Below, in pieces: positions 27,288 through 36,524 of a DNA stretch of 64,000 bases. The notes beneath the pieces are model-generated. The model was not told where the DNA came from and did not search any database. It saw nothing but the letters and a program-made list of their open reading frames with translations. The translations under genes and the position numbers were made by a program. The DNA is from JAHDCJ01 sp039028895. GTDB taxonomy: Bacteria > Bacteroidota > Bacteroidia > Chitinophagales > Saprospiraceae. Within the stretch, counting starts at the first letter, position 1; every line of letters starts with the position of its first letter. The DNA lies in assembly GCA_039028895.1 (NCBI GenBank), contig JBCCHF010000022.1:1-64000 (forward strand), read 5' to 3'.

Positions 27288-30200
27288 ATGACAATGAAAA
27301 TTAAGGCTATTTTAACTATTTGCTTGCTTGCGGGCTTCTGCTCATTTGCATTCTGTGGAACAATAACAGAAGTTGAAACTCTACATAATGGTTGTATTAC
27401 CTCAGGCAACCCTACCATGATTGCGCTGGGTTCGGAACTGGAAATTACGGATGATCATTATGGTATTGCAGTTGATCCGGTGGAGCCTGATTTTGTTGTT
27501 AACCGAGAATTGGTAGTTGCCCTGGTGTATGGCCGGGAAGCCAGGACCGATGTCGCTGGTAGTGCCTGGTCGCTAGAAGTTGATTATAAATTAGAACACG
27601 CTGACGCCAATGGTTTAACTGAAACCGGAACACTAAGTATTCGGCATTTTGCAGTTAACGATGATGGTGTTTACGAAGCCTTACAGGTATTTAAAGGATT
27701 AAGTGGCAAAGCCAAGCTGACCATAACCCGTGTAAAAGCCTATAACGCTAATGAGAACCCAGATACCTACCTGAATGATCCTTTAACCGGATGCATTACC
27801 CCGGAAGATATCAGGCTGGAATTAAGGCAGACGACAGAAGTATATCATTTCCTTGATCCGGCAACCCAGATCAGCCCTGTTACCAATAATTATGATGGCA
27901 ATTCACATTTAACAGTTTTGTCATGGCCATACCTGGAGGGTGCTGAGGCTTATGAGGTAGAATGGGCCTTTATTGACGGCCAGACAATAGTTCCTCCCAC
28001 TACAGATGATGCCATTTTTGAAAATTCTGTTCGTATACGTACTTCACAAACTCATTATCATATTGATGTTTTATATCCTGCCGGAGATCTATATTACCGG
28101 GTTAGGCCAGTTGGTCGTTTTATCAGAGGTGTAGGTGATGATTACTCCCATTTGAAGTTTGGCGCCTGGAGTAATAAGGTATCTGATATCGGTATTACAG
28201 GATTTGAATCCGATATGAACTGGCAGTATAATGCTGTATATGCAGAAGAAGGAAAGAATAAGAAAGTGGTCAGCTATTTTGACGAGGGCCTGAAAAACAG
28301 ACAAGTGCAAACCCGTTTAAGTACGGAAGAAACCACAGTCGTTGGAGAATCAAAGTACGATTACCATGGCAGGAGTACAGTGCAGATCGTACCGGTTCCT
28401 GCTGCCCCGGGTAATAATGATCTTTTTTTCAAACCTGAGTTTAACAGCCCTTTATCAGATGTCAACCTGGCCTACAGCAGTAAGCACTTTGATAAAAGCA
28501 CAAGCCAAATTGATCGAGAGCCTGAAGCACTTCATGATGATCCCACGAATTCTGAAGGCGCCGGCAATTATTTTTCTCCCAGTAATCCAAGAGATAATTT
28601 ATATACAAACCTGATTCCTGATGCTGAAGGATATCCGCTTACCCAGGTTGAATATACCCTTGACGGGACAGGCAGGCCCCGATATCAAGGAGGGGTTGGC
28701 GAATTTTACCAGATCTATGACCAGGTTGATCTTAGAGGAAGGGCGACTCGCTACTACTACGGCTCTGCCAGTGAAACCGAATTGCGCCGTTTATTTGGCA
28801 GCAATGTAGGAGATGCGAGCCATTACGATAAAAATCTTGTTGTCGATCCCAATGGCCAGGTAAGCTTCTCCTATTTAGATCAAACGGGTAGGGTGGTTGC
28901 CACGGCCTTAGCGGGTTCAAGTCCTGATAATGTTGTACAGCTCGACAATTACGACAATTACGATATCACTATCAACCTTGATGAAGAAAATGATATTGAC
29001 CGTGAAAACCTGGTCAGCAGGACTCAAACAGTCATCCTGTGCCCTGAAGATGCAATTCCGCCCAGCCAGGGAATAGAATACAACTTTACCTATGAACTCA
29101 CAGGGGTAGATGATGTATATGCCGGTACCGGTACCTTAGTATGCGGCTCTTGTAAGTATGAACTCAGGATATGGATCACAGATTCTGAAAATGAACCGAT
29201 ACTCCTGGATTTTACCAACCAATCTGGAAGTTCGGTGACGGAAGAAGAACTCAATTGGATGTACGAACCCTCCAATGCCTGTTCTTCAGGCCAATATGAT
29301 GGAGGTACTGTTACTTTTTCAGCATTTTTCCCACAGATCGGTGAATACACAGTAACAAAAGAATTGCGTTTACTGGAAGGAAATATCTCAGATCTATGGT
29401 CAGAATTGGATCAAGGCGAACTGACCACCATTCAGACCCAACTGGAACAGACTTATACTAATAATATAGATTATTCGGGATGTGACCTTACCTGTGAACA
29501 GATCTGCGAACGGGACTTGGTCAATCCTACTCAGCAGCAATTGGATGATTGTATCGCCCAATGTCAGCAAGACGATTTTGATGATCTAATGGATGAACTG
29601 GAAAATGGTGAATATAACCACTGTGATATTACCCGTTTCCAGATCTGGTTGCAAGTCGGTCCGGGAGGCTGGCTTTTTGAATCTGATGAATTTCTCTACA
29701 ATAATATTTCATTATTAACAAATGAAGGTGTTGTTTTTCAAGGTTCAGGCCAAACAGCATTAGCTGCTGAAATCCGTGATGAATGGCAGCAGGAATGGGC
29801 AGGATATCTTGAATCTGCTCACCGTGAATATTGCCACTACCAATGGTGCATTGAATCGGCAACAATAGAAAGTTATGTATTCGACCTTGAAATGGCCCAG
29901 CAAAAGGTGTTTTGGGAGTCGGCTGGTATTACTACATTTTGGGCGCAAGCTTTGACCGATGGTTACCGGGATGCCAACGATGATATTGACAATGTGCTTG
30001 ACAAGGATCCTTATTTCTATGATCAAAGTACAGGTACAGTGCCAAACCCTGTTGCTCGCACAGAGATGTTTAACCTGATGACCAATTATCATATAGATGG
30101 TGCCACCACTTATAGTGTATTTGATTTTTTGGCGATCGCTGATTTTGAATTCACCCAACTGACAGGTTACGATGGTGAAAACAGATGGGATGTTTATGTA

Positions 30201-33200
30201 GGTATTTACCAGTCCTTAAAAAAGCAAAGCCAGGTATATGAACTGGAGCAGGAGGGATGTGAGTTCTATGATGATGAACACACCATCGTGCCAAAACCGG
30301 TAATGCAAGGAACATGGGATAATGAGCAAGATTTTATTGAAAATGGCATAGAAGTTACTGCCCAACATTGTGGCGAAACCTGTTATGGTTCTGTTGAATA
30401 CTGGCTAACCAAACTTGTTGATGTTTGTCCGGCACTTGGCACCCCTGGTAATGCAAGTGATTATGAAGAGATCAGGCAATTATTGAATCAATATTGCATG
30501 GAAAGCTGTATGAGTCTTGAGAACCCATTAGGTGTTATTACACAGGCTGCAATCGATGCTTCTCTTGGAACTGGAAACTTATTAGATCAGGTTAATGATA
30601 TCCTTGAAGCTACCACATATGCAAGCTGTACCTATGATATAGTCGACGAAAACGGCAACATAGTTACTACCTCGATAGGCATCAGTACTTTAAGTACAGA
30701 TGTTGTTTACACCTTCGATACCTTTAATCATCCGGGCCAGGTAGGTTGCCCACCTTGCGAAATTTTGGCGGATCACATTAGCGAAGGAGAATGGATTCCT
30801 GCTGCTTTTGATAATAATGGAGTAGTGATTGATGCGGACTGGGTGCCAGGCTATTGGAATGTTACAGCTCTTGAAGGACTGCTTGGCTTAAACTATGCTT
30901 TAAACCCTCTGACTGTAGCCGAACAAATCGATTGGTGTATTAATAACGGATATGCGGCATCTTTCCCGAATATCAACCTAGGGTATAATGATGTTGTGAT
31001 GGATGATGATAATCCACTTCCTGCCACCGAATTAGATCCTGTTGAAAATTACCTTGTCAATTTATTGGGCTGTAATTCCGCATTATCACATAATGGCAAT
31101 TTATGGACCGGGAATGAGCCATTTATTGAGGATCAGGGTGACTGCCTTTGTAGCACGCTCGATAATTATATTGAGGAGGATAATATGGTTTATACTTTCA
31201 ATGTCGCTAATTTTAATAGTGATTTCAACCTGAACCTTACTCTCCAACAGGTATCTAATCTGGTTAATGCAATTCCAATAAATTCTTCAACATGTGAATT
31301 TTGGAGAGGCGATAACTTCTTAACATCGACAACAGAACCAACAATAGATTGGAGTACACTGTTTTGTGACGAGGATGGCGTAGCGGTAGTAAGTATAACT
31401 TCCGGATTTGAAGTCACCACCGATTGGGCTGAAGTTCTCCAAACCGAATGTGAAGAGTTACTTGAACAACAAGCACTCCAGGAGGCACAGGATGCTTATT
31501 TTGAACAGGTGAATGCTATCCTTGAAGAACATTTTGAGTTAAAGGTTGAAAGATGCTTCGACAATCCATTCGAAGAGAATTTTCATTATACCTTTAATAA
31601 TAAGGAGTATCATTACACGTTGTACTATTATGATCAGGCTGGTAACCTGGTGCAAACAGTACCTCCCGAAGGCGTAGAACCTTTATCGCTTAACGGACCC
31701 AGTTTCGATGCCTCCGGTAAGTATATTTCCGGTGACCCGGATCACCGACTAAAGACACGTTATCGCTATAATACACTGGGCCAGGTAGTTTGGCAATATT
31801 CCCCCGATGGCGGTAATACTGTTTTTTACTACGATAAATTACAAAGACTACGACTTTCGCAAAATGCCCAACAGGCTATTGACGGACATTTTTCATACAC
31901 AAAATATGATAACCAAAGCCGTATTGTAGAAGTCGGACAGGTAGAAGACTATACCATCCCGACCGGGCAGGGACTATTTGAAGAGGATCTGAATACACTT
32001 TCCTTCCCTGATGATAATTACCTGCTAACCGATATAACATCTACCTATTATGATGAACCATTGGCAGGAAGCGCCATTGCCCAGAATAACCTGAGAGGTA
32101 GGGTTGCCCATACCTCAAATGATGCCATTTCCACCGTCTATAGCTATGATGTGCATGGGAATGTCAACCATATGCGTCACCAGGTGGAAGAGCTCGGAGA
32201 CTTTGATATAGAATACGATTACGATCTGGTAAGCGGTAATGTCAATGAGGTGATTTACCAAAAGGACAAGATCGATGAATTCAGGCATCGTTATGATTAT
32301 GATGCCGATAACCGTATTACCCATGTATGGACCTCAGAAAAAGGCTATATCTGGGATCTGGATGCGCGGTATTTCTATTATTTGCATGGTCCATTGGCTC
32401 GAATTGAACTGGGCCATGACAAGGTGCAGGGTCTTGATTATTATTATACGCTCCAGGGGTGGATCAAGGGTGTAAACCGCCCTGCTATGCCTGGTGGAGA
32501 AGCAGATGCTGACCTGGGATTAGACGGATCTATATTAGGAACTAGTAATAACCAGTGGTTTGGTCGCGATGAATTTGGATATCAGTTAGGGTATCATTCA
32601 GAAGATTTTCAGGCAATAGGTACACTGCCCAATAATCCGCTTCTGGATGATCCCTGGGTTAACCTGGGTCCCCAAATATTGGATTTAGGTACCAACCAGG
32701 GATTGTTTAACGGTAACATTGCCTATATGGTTACCGGAGTACCTGAGTTCCCGAGACAGAACCTCGATGAGACGACCTCGGTACAGGCATTTGCCTATCA
32801 ATACGATCAATTACATAGGATCAAGCAGGCCAAATCAGCACATAGCGAATGGAGAGCTGCTGGAGATGCAGACTTTTCCATTAATGGAGACAATGATATT
32901 TTTTATTCCTTTGATGGCAATGGTAATCTCAATACCCTGAAACGGTACTCCCAAGGGACATTTATTGACGACTTCACATATCATTATCCGGAAGATGCTA
33001 ATGGTCTGGTTCAAAATCAATTACAATATGTAGGTGACAACCAAACCGGAACCTGGACAGGTGATTTACCAGTACAGAATAGTGGAAATTATATTTATGA
33101 TGCAATCGGTAATTTAGTAGAAGATACAAGTGAAGAAGTCCAATCCATAGACTGGAATGTATATGGTAAAGTAGATAAGGTAACCTATACCAGTCAGGGT

Positions 33201-35495
33201 ATTACCAATGGTCGAAATAATATCAATTTCAGCTATGATGCCAATGGTAACAGATTGCGTAAAAACCTGGAAGACAATGATGAAACCACGACCTGGTACA
33301 TTCGTGATGCCAGTGGTAATATCATGTCCACCTATAAATCAGCAGGCACAACCACAGGATTATATTACGACTACAAGCTTTTCCAGGAAGAAGTACCGCT
33401 ATATGGCAGCAGCCGGCTTGGGCTCAATCGTTACGAACAAAAACAGACTGGAGGCTATGTTGAGATAGATCCTTCACAGGCACCGGGCGATGATATCAAG
33501 ATTGCCAACCTGATGGAAAAAGTCAAATATCTCAGGATGGCAGAAGTGGGCTACGATAGTCCTGAAACAGAGGATGCGGATGTAACCAATCCATCCCCTC
33601 AGGAATCTCACCTGGGAGAGTTTATTGCCATTTATAACGGCAGTACCCTGACCCAAAATCTGGAGGGCGTCCAACTGCGGAACTTAACCAATGGCCTGCA
33701 AACGGTATTGTTTACCAATCAGCAGGAATTAAATCCGGGGCAAACGATGATCGTTGCTTATGGTGCGCCTTCTGACAAGGCACTATTCCTTGAACTCAAT
33801 AACCTGGAGGACTGGATTGCTTCAGAGGAGGCACTAGGCCGAATACACTGGTACTGGCAGACGAGCATGCCGCTTACCGATGAGGAGTCCACTATTGTCC
33901 TGGAGTATATTTCACCGGAAACGAGCGGCCAAACCGCAGGGGTGGAAACATTCATTGATGTAGTAGAGTACGCTTCAACGACATATCAGGTTTCAAATAA
34001 ACATTATGATACCGGTAATCCGGCTGAAGCCAGGTACTCAGTTATGGCCCTGCAAAAGGACCCAGTCACGCTGGTACTCAATGAAGTATGGCCGGCACCT
34101 GATGTTACCAAAATTATTGGTGATGCGTTGAAAGATTTTCTTGAACTCAGCCAACCCAAAGCATTCCGCGACAGCGTCATCACTGCACAACGAATTATAG
34201 AGTTTGATAAAGCTGTAAGCAAGATCAGCCCTGACCCAAGCACTGGAAGTGGCGGCTCAGGCAGTTATGTTTTATACAACCGGGAGCGAGGTGACAAGGT
34301 CTTTGAATTATCGAACCATTTAAGTAATGTTATCGTTACTTTAAATGATATCCTATCCGGAAAGCCGGATGGTACAAATCCTGACATTGCGGAATACTAT
34401 TATGCTGGTGTCCAAGCGGCGAATGATTACTATCCTTTTGGCATGCAAATGCCTGGGAGGAAGTATAATAGTGGCGATTATCGTTTCGGGTTTAATGGCA
34501 AGGAACAAGATCAGGAATGGGGAAGCCAGGGTTACAATGATTTTGGGGCGAGAATATATAATCCAAGTCTTGGAAGGTGGATGAGTGTTGACCCCGAATT
34601 GGAATTATATCCCGACCATTCCCCATACGGTTTTGCGTTAGAAAATCCTGTAAAACTTATAGATATAGACGGAGGGGTAGTAACCGATGAAAATGGCAAT
34701 GTAATTGTTACAATAACGGACCCCACCGCTACATGGAGAAATCAAGGAGGTTTACAGTATAATCCAACTACAGGTTTATACGAACAGGCTGGATTTTATA
34801 CAAAAAAAGGTAAGATATTAGCTGATGATGGTTCCGAAATAATGGTGCATATTCCACAATCAAGGGATGTTTATATTAAACGATACGCCTTAGTTGGTGT
34901 GGATGCAGCAGGAAATGGGATTCTTAGCGCACAGATTGGTAGTGACTTATATGTACCTGGAGTGGATGCAACTTACAATTGTATTGGAGATTGTATTGCT
35001 GATGGTATGGCTGCTCTTGTAATTGATTCCGACATCGAAGTAGATCAAGATTTCCTTGATTCTGAAGGATATATTCCAGTACTTACTGCTAATGCAAAAA
35101 AAGGAGATATTGGATTATATACCAATAGTAGAAATAAAACACAACATGGTGAAAGGTTTTTAAGTCCAACAACAGTTCATTCCAAAGGTGGTGTTGTTGA
35201 TCCTGCTACAGTAGTTCCGACTCCACCAGGCACGGACCCTTCTTTTGCTTCTTGGACAGATTATCAAGTATATTCCAAAACATTCCCTGATACAAAAGTT
35301 GATAATTTACATACAGATGGTAATAACACAAAAACTAGTAGAGGGTTAACAATTATATCGGGTGATACGTTTGATCATATAAAAAGACTTGTTTCTAATA
35401 CTCCTACAAATGGTTCTCAAGGTAAGGAGATAAGCTTACCTACAGGTAAGGATGCAGGAGGGCGTGGTATTGATAATATTCCAGAACATTACTAA
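27288..35495 (+). CDS. Giant RHS-repeat protein B with lamin-tail insert and C-terminal toxin-like domain
   Basis: 2735 residues with a signal peptide to about residue 24. Residues 25-330 are beta-sandwich-like with a fibronectin-like part. About 330-600 match the Bacteroidota RHS N-terminal part, and about 700-1430 are Cys-containing inserts. YD repeats run from about 1445 to 2060 (YDQAGNLVQ, YDYDADNRITHV, FSYDANGNRLRKN). About 2085-2270 is a lamin-tail-like insert (GEFIAIYNGS, LNPGQTMIVAYG). The RHS core is about 2378-2462 (YYPFGMQMPGRKY, FNGKEQDQEWG, YNDFGARIYNPSLGRWMSVD, HSPYGFALENP) and ends at IDIDG. A 273-residue C-terminal domain with Cys2565, Cys2569, His2620 and His2631 follows. It is a likely polymorphic toxin encased by its RHS shell. 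Confidence 0.85.
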   Translation: MTMKIKAILTICLLAGFCSFAFCGTITEVETLHNGCITSGNPTMIALGSELEITDDHYGIAVDPVEPDFVVNRELVVALVYGREARTDVAGSAWSLEVDYKLEHADANGLTETGTLSIRHFAVNDDGVYEALQVFKGLSGKAKLTITRVKAYNANENPDTYLNDPLTGCITPEDIRLELRQTTEVYHFLDPATQISPVTNNYDGNSHLTVLSWPYLEGAEAYEVEWAFIDGQTIVPPTTDDAIFENSVRIRTSQTHYHIDVLYPAGDLYYRVRPVGRFIRGVGDDYSHLKFGAWSNKVSDIGITGFESDMNWQYNAVYAEEGKNKKVVSYFDEGLKNRQVQTRLSTEETTVVGESKYDYHGRSTVQIVPVPAAPGNNDLFFKPEFNSPLSDVNLAYSSKHFDKSTSQIDREPEALHDDPTNSEGAGNYFSPSNPRDNLYTNLIPDAEGYPLTQVEYTLDGTGRPRYQGGVGEFYQIYDQVDLRGRATRYYYGSASETELRRLFGSNVGDASHYDKNLVVDPNGQVSFSYLDQTGRVVATALAGSSPDNVVQLDNYDNYDITINLDEENDIDRENLVSRTQTVILCPEDAIPPSQGIEYNFTYELTGVDDVYAGTGTLVCGSCKYELRIWITDSENEPILLDFTNQSGSSVTEEELNWMYEPSNACSSGQYDGGTVTFSAFFPQIGEYTVTKELRLLEGNISDLWSELDQGELTTIQTQLEQTYTNNIDYSGCDLTCEQICERDLVNPTQQQLDDCIAQCQQDDFDDLMDELENGEYNHCDITRFQIWLQVGPGGWLFESDEFLYNNISLLTNEGVVFQGSGQTALAAEIRDEWQQEWAGYLESAHREYCHYQWCIESATIESYVFDLEMAQQKVFWESAGITTFWAQALTDGYRDANDDIDNVLDKDPYFYDQSTGTVPNPVARTEMFNLMTNYHIDGATTYSVFDFLAIADFEFTQLTGYDGENRWDVYVGIYQSLKKQSQVYELEQEGCEFYDDEHTIVPKPVMQGTWDNEQDFIENGIEVTAQHCGETCYGSVEYWLTKLVDVCPALGTPGNASDYEEIRQLLNQYCMESCMSLENPLGVITQAAIDASLGTGNLLDQVNDILEATTYASCTYDIVDENGNIVTTSIGISTLSTDVVYTFDTFNHPGQVGCPPCEILADHISEGEWIPAAFDNNGVVIDADWVPGYWNVTALEGLLGLNYALNPLTVAEQIDWCINNGYAASFPNINLGYNDVVMDDDNPLPATELDPVENYLVNLLGCNSALSHNGNLWTGNEPFIEDQGDCLCSTLDNYIEEDNMVYTFNVANFNSDFNLNLTLQQVSNLVNAIPINSSTCEFWRGDNFLTSTTEPTIDWSTLFCDEDGVAVVSITSGFEVTTDWAEVLQTECEELLEQQALQEAQDAYFEQVNAILEEHFELKVERCFDNPFEENFHYTFNNKEYHYTLYYYDQAGNLVQTVPPEGVEPLSLNGPSFDASGKYISGDPDHRLKTRYRYNTLGQVVWQYSPDGGNTVFYYDKLQRLRLSQNAQQAIDGHFSYTKYDNQSRIVEVGQVEDYTIPTGQGLFEEDLNTLSFPDDNYLLTDITSTYYDEPLAGSAIAQNNLRGRVAHTSNDAISTVYSYDVHGNVNHMRHQVEELGDFDIEYDYDLVSGNVNEVIYQKDKIDEFRHRYDYDADNRITHVWTSEKGYIWDLDARYFYYLHGPLARIELGHDKVQGLDYYYTLQGWIKGVNRPAMPGGEADADLGLDGSILGTSNNQWFGRDEFGYQLGYHSEDFQAIGTLPNNPLLDDPWVNLGPQILDLGTNQGLFNGNIAYMVTGVPEFPRQNLDETTSVQAFAYQYDQLHRIKQAKSAHSEWRAAGDADFSINGDNDIFYSFDGNGNLNTLKRYSQGTFIDDFTYHYPEDANGLVQNQLQYVGDNQTGTWTGDLPVQNSGNYIYDAIGNLVEDTSEEVQSIDWNVYGKVDKVTYTSQGITNGRNNINFSYDANGNRLRKNLEDNDETTTWYIRDASGNIMSTYKSAGTTTGLYYDYKLFQEEVPLYGSSRLGLNRYEQKQTGGYVEIDPSQAPGDDIKIANLMEKVKYLRMAEVGYDSPETEDADVTNPSPQESHLGEFIAIYNGSTLTQNLEGVQLRNLTNGLQTVLFTNQQELNPGQTMIVAYGAPSDKALFLELNNLEDWIASEEALGRIHWYWQTSMPLTDEESTIVLEYISPETSGQTAGVETFIDVVEYASTTYQVSNKHYDTGNPAEARYSVMALQKDPVTLVLNEVWPAPDVTKIIGDALKDFLELSQPKAFRDSVITAQRIIEFDKAVSKISPDPSTGSGGSGSYVLYNRERGDKVFELSNHLSNVIVTLNDILSGKPDGTNPDIAEYYYAGVQAANDYYPFGMQMPGRKYNSGDYRFGFNGKEQDQEWGSQGYNDFGARIYNPSLGRWMSVDPELELYPDHSPYGFALENPVKLIDIDGGVVTDENGNVIVTITDPTATWRNQGGLQYNPTTGLYEQAGFYTKKGKILADDGSEIMVHIPQSRDVYIKRYALVGVDAAGNGILSAQIGSDLYVPGVDATYNCIGDCIADGMAALVIDSDIEVDQDFLDSEGYIPVLTANAKKGDIGLYTNSRNKTQHGERFLSPTTVHSKGGVVDPATVVPTPPGTDPSFASWTDYQVYSKTFPDTKVDNLHTDGNNTKTSRGLTIISGDTFDHIKRLVSNTPTNGSQGKEISLPTGKDAGGRGIDNIPEHY

Positions 35496-35504
35496 ATTGA
35501 TAAA

Positions 35505-36017
35505 ATGAAGTATTTCGTATTTTTTCTCATGTTGTTTTCATCTTGTATAGGAACTGAAGAGAAATGCAATAAATATATACTGGATTATCGTAATCGAACA
35601 TTAGGCCAATATGAAAAAAGCCCAATTGAAACAAAAGAGGAATTAATTAACTGTCTATTTAGTGAATTTGGAAAAGATACATCCCAGTCTTTGTTTTATA
35701 TCAACTATTTTTTTTATGAAAAAGATATGATTGATCATAATTTGAGAGTATCAACTCAACGTTTACCCAAAGTTTCGGATAGGTTTGTAACATTCTATAT
35801 TATTTCATCCCTTTATTTTTCGGATTTCTCCAGAACTATTTTATTGTTAGATGAAAACAACAAAGTAATTTCCAATACTGATACGTTAAATATTTTGGAT
35901 CTAAAGTATGCGGATTGGATTGAAGATTTGAATAACCATGGTTTGGAGGAATTAATAAGGATGAAAAAAAACCCATTACTTGGTACATCGTATAAATGGG
36001 TTAGGTCGGCTGAATAG
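35505..36017 (+). CDS. Lipoprotein, candidate immunity protein for giant B
   Basis: 170 residues with a short lipoprotein signal (MKYFVFFLMLFSSC). The mature part is mixed alpha/beta with many aromatics (SLFYINYFFYEKD, FYIISSLYFSDFSRTILLLDE). I recognise no family. It starts 9 bases after the stop of the RHS gene and shares its AT-rich 3' composition (one counted 60-base line has 16 G+C). That position and composition are those of immunity genes after polymorphic toxins, and a periplasmic lipoprotein would protect against a toxin acting in the periplasm or at the envelope. Inference only. Confidence 0.6.
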   Translation: MKYFVFFLMLFSSCIGTEEKCNKYILDYRNRTLGQYEKSPIETKEELINCLFSEFGKDTSQSLFYINYFFYEKDMIDHNLRVSTQRLPKVSDRFVTFYIISSLYFSDFSRTILLLDENNKVISNTDTLNILDLKYADWIEDLNNHGLEELIRMKKNPLLGTSYKWVRSAE

Positions 36018-36123
36018 AACAATCTTAACGTTCAATTTTCACATGCTTATATGCCAATACAGATTACATAATTCGCCTCAGTTAAATGTTGGCTTCAATT
36101 AAAAGGAAAAAAGAATGCCCTTT

Positions 36124-36169
36124 CATAGCCCCACCCATCTCGATACCTATCGAGGTGGGTGGGGCTATG
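36124..36169. terminator. Long hairpin at the end of the RHS operon
   Basis: Arms at 36124-36145 and 36148-36169 pair over 22 bases with one G-T wobble; the core is GCCCCACCCATCTCG. There is no T-run. It may act as a transcription barrier or mRNA 3' stabiliser for the operon ending at 36017. Confidence 0.6.
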
Positions 36170-36240
36170 CTTTCGTGGTAATTGGGCAGCAGCTGGGATG
36201 CACATCAGCCGATTCCTTGACTCATGGATTTCAGAAGTAA

Positions 36241-36487
36241 AGACAAATAGATAACAACATATTACACATCCCAAAATAAAAATCGCCCCTTAACACTCAT
36301 ATCCGATATTGACTTACTCATTCCAAATTCCTACACACCCACAAAATTCCAAAATTTTGGGGTACCCCAGACTTGGAAAACCAAATCAAAACCAGTAATT
36401 TACAATACACCCTCGTCTCCCCTGAAATCTTCCTGATTTCCAGCTAATTCAACCTGGCATGTGTGGTATATCCATAACTTAAGGAAA
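36241..36487. repeat. Upstream element, copy A
   Basis: It aligns nearly gap-free with copy B (40880-41126). Shared pieces are ATAGATAACAA, CTACACACCCACAAAA, the CCAAAATTTTGGGGTACC palindrome, AAAACCAGTAA and TCCATA-CTTA-GGAAA. It lies immediately upstream of a secreted-protein gene and probably holds its promoter and leader. Confidence 0.75.
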
Positions 36488-36524
36488 CCACTTTTTTCTT
36501 TATCAAAACATAAAAACCCCAGTA

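Larger units (their letters stand above)
36018..36524. other. 507-base non-coding stretch with long hairpin and upstream element A
   Basis: No gene seen. It contains the 22-bp-arm hairpin at 36124-36169 and element A (36241-36487), homologous to the stretch at 40880-41126. It ends just before a secreted-protein gene. Confidence 0.7.

Noticed and set aside
27288..35495. T9SS sorting domain on the RHS giant
   Set aside because: The C-terminus after the RHS core has no PNP...N or G.Y.L-type sorting pattern; giant A also lacks one.
35813..36022. Antisense frame over the candidate immunity gene
   Set aside because: The plus-strand frame has a lipoprotein signal and operon position; the antisense frame shows no pattern.
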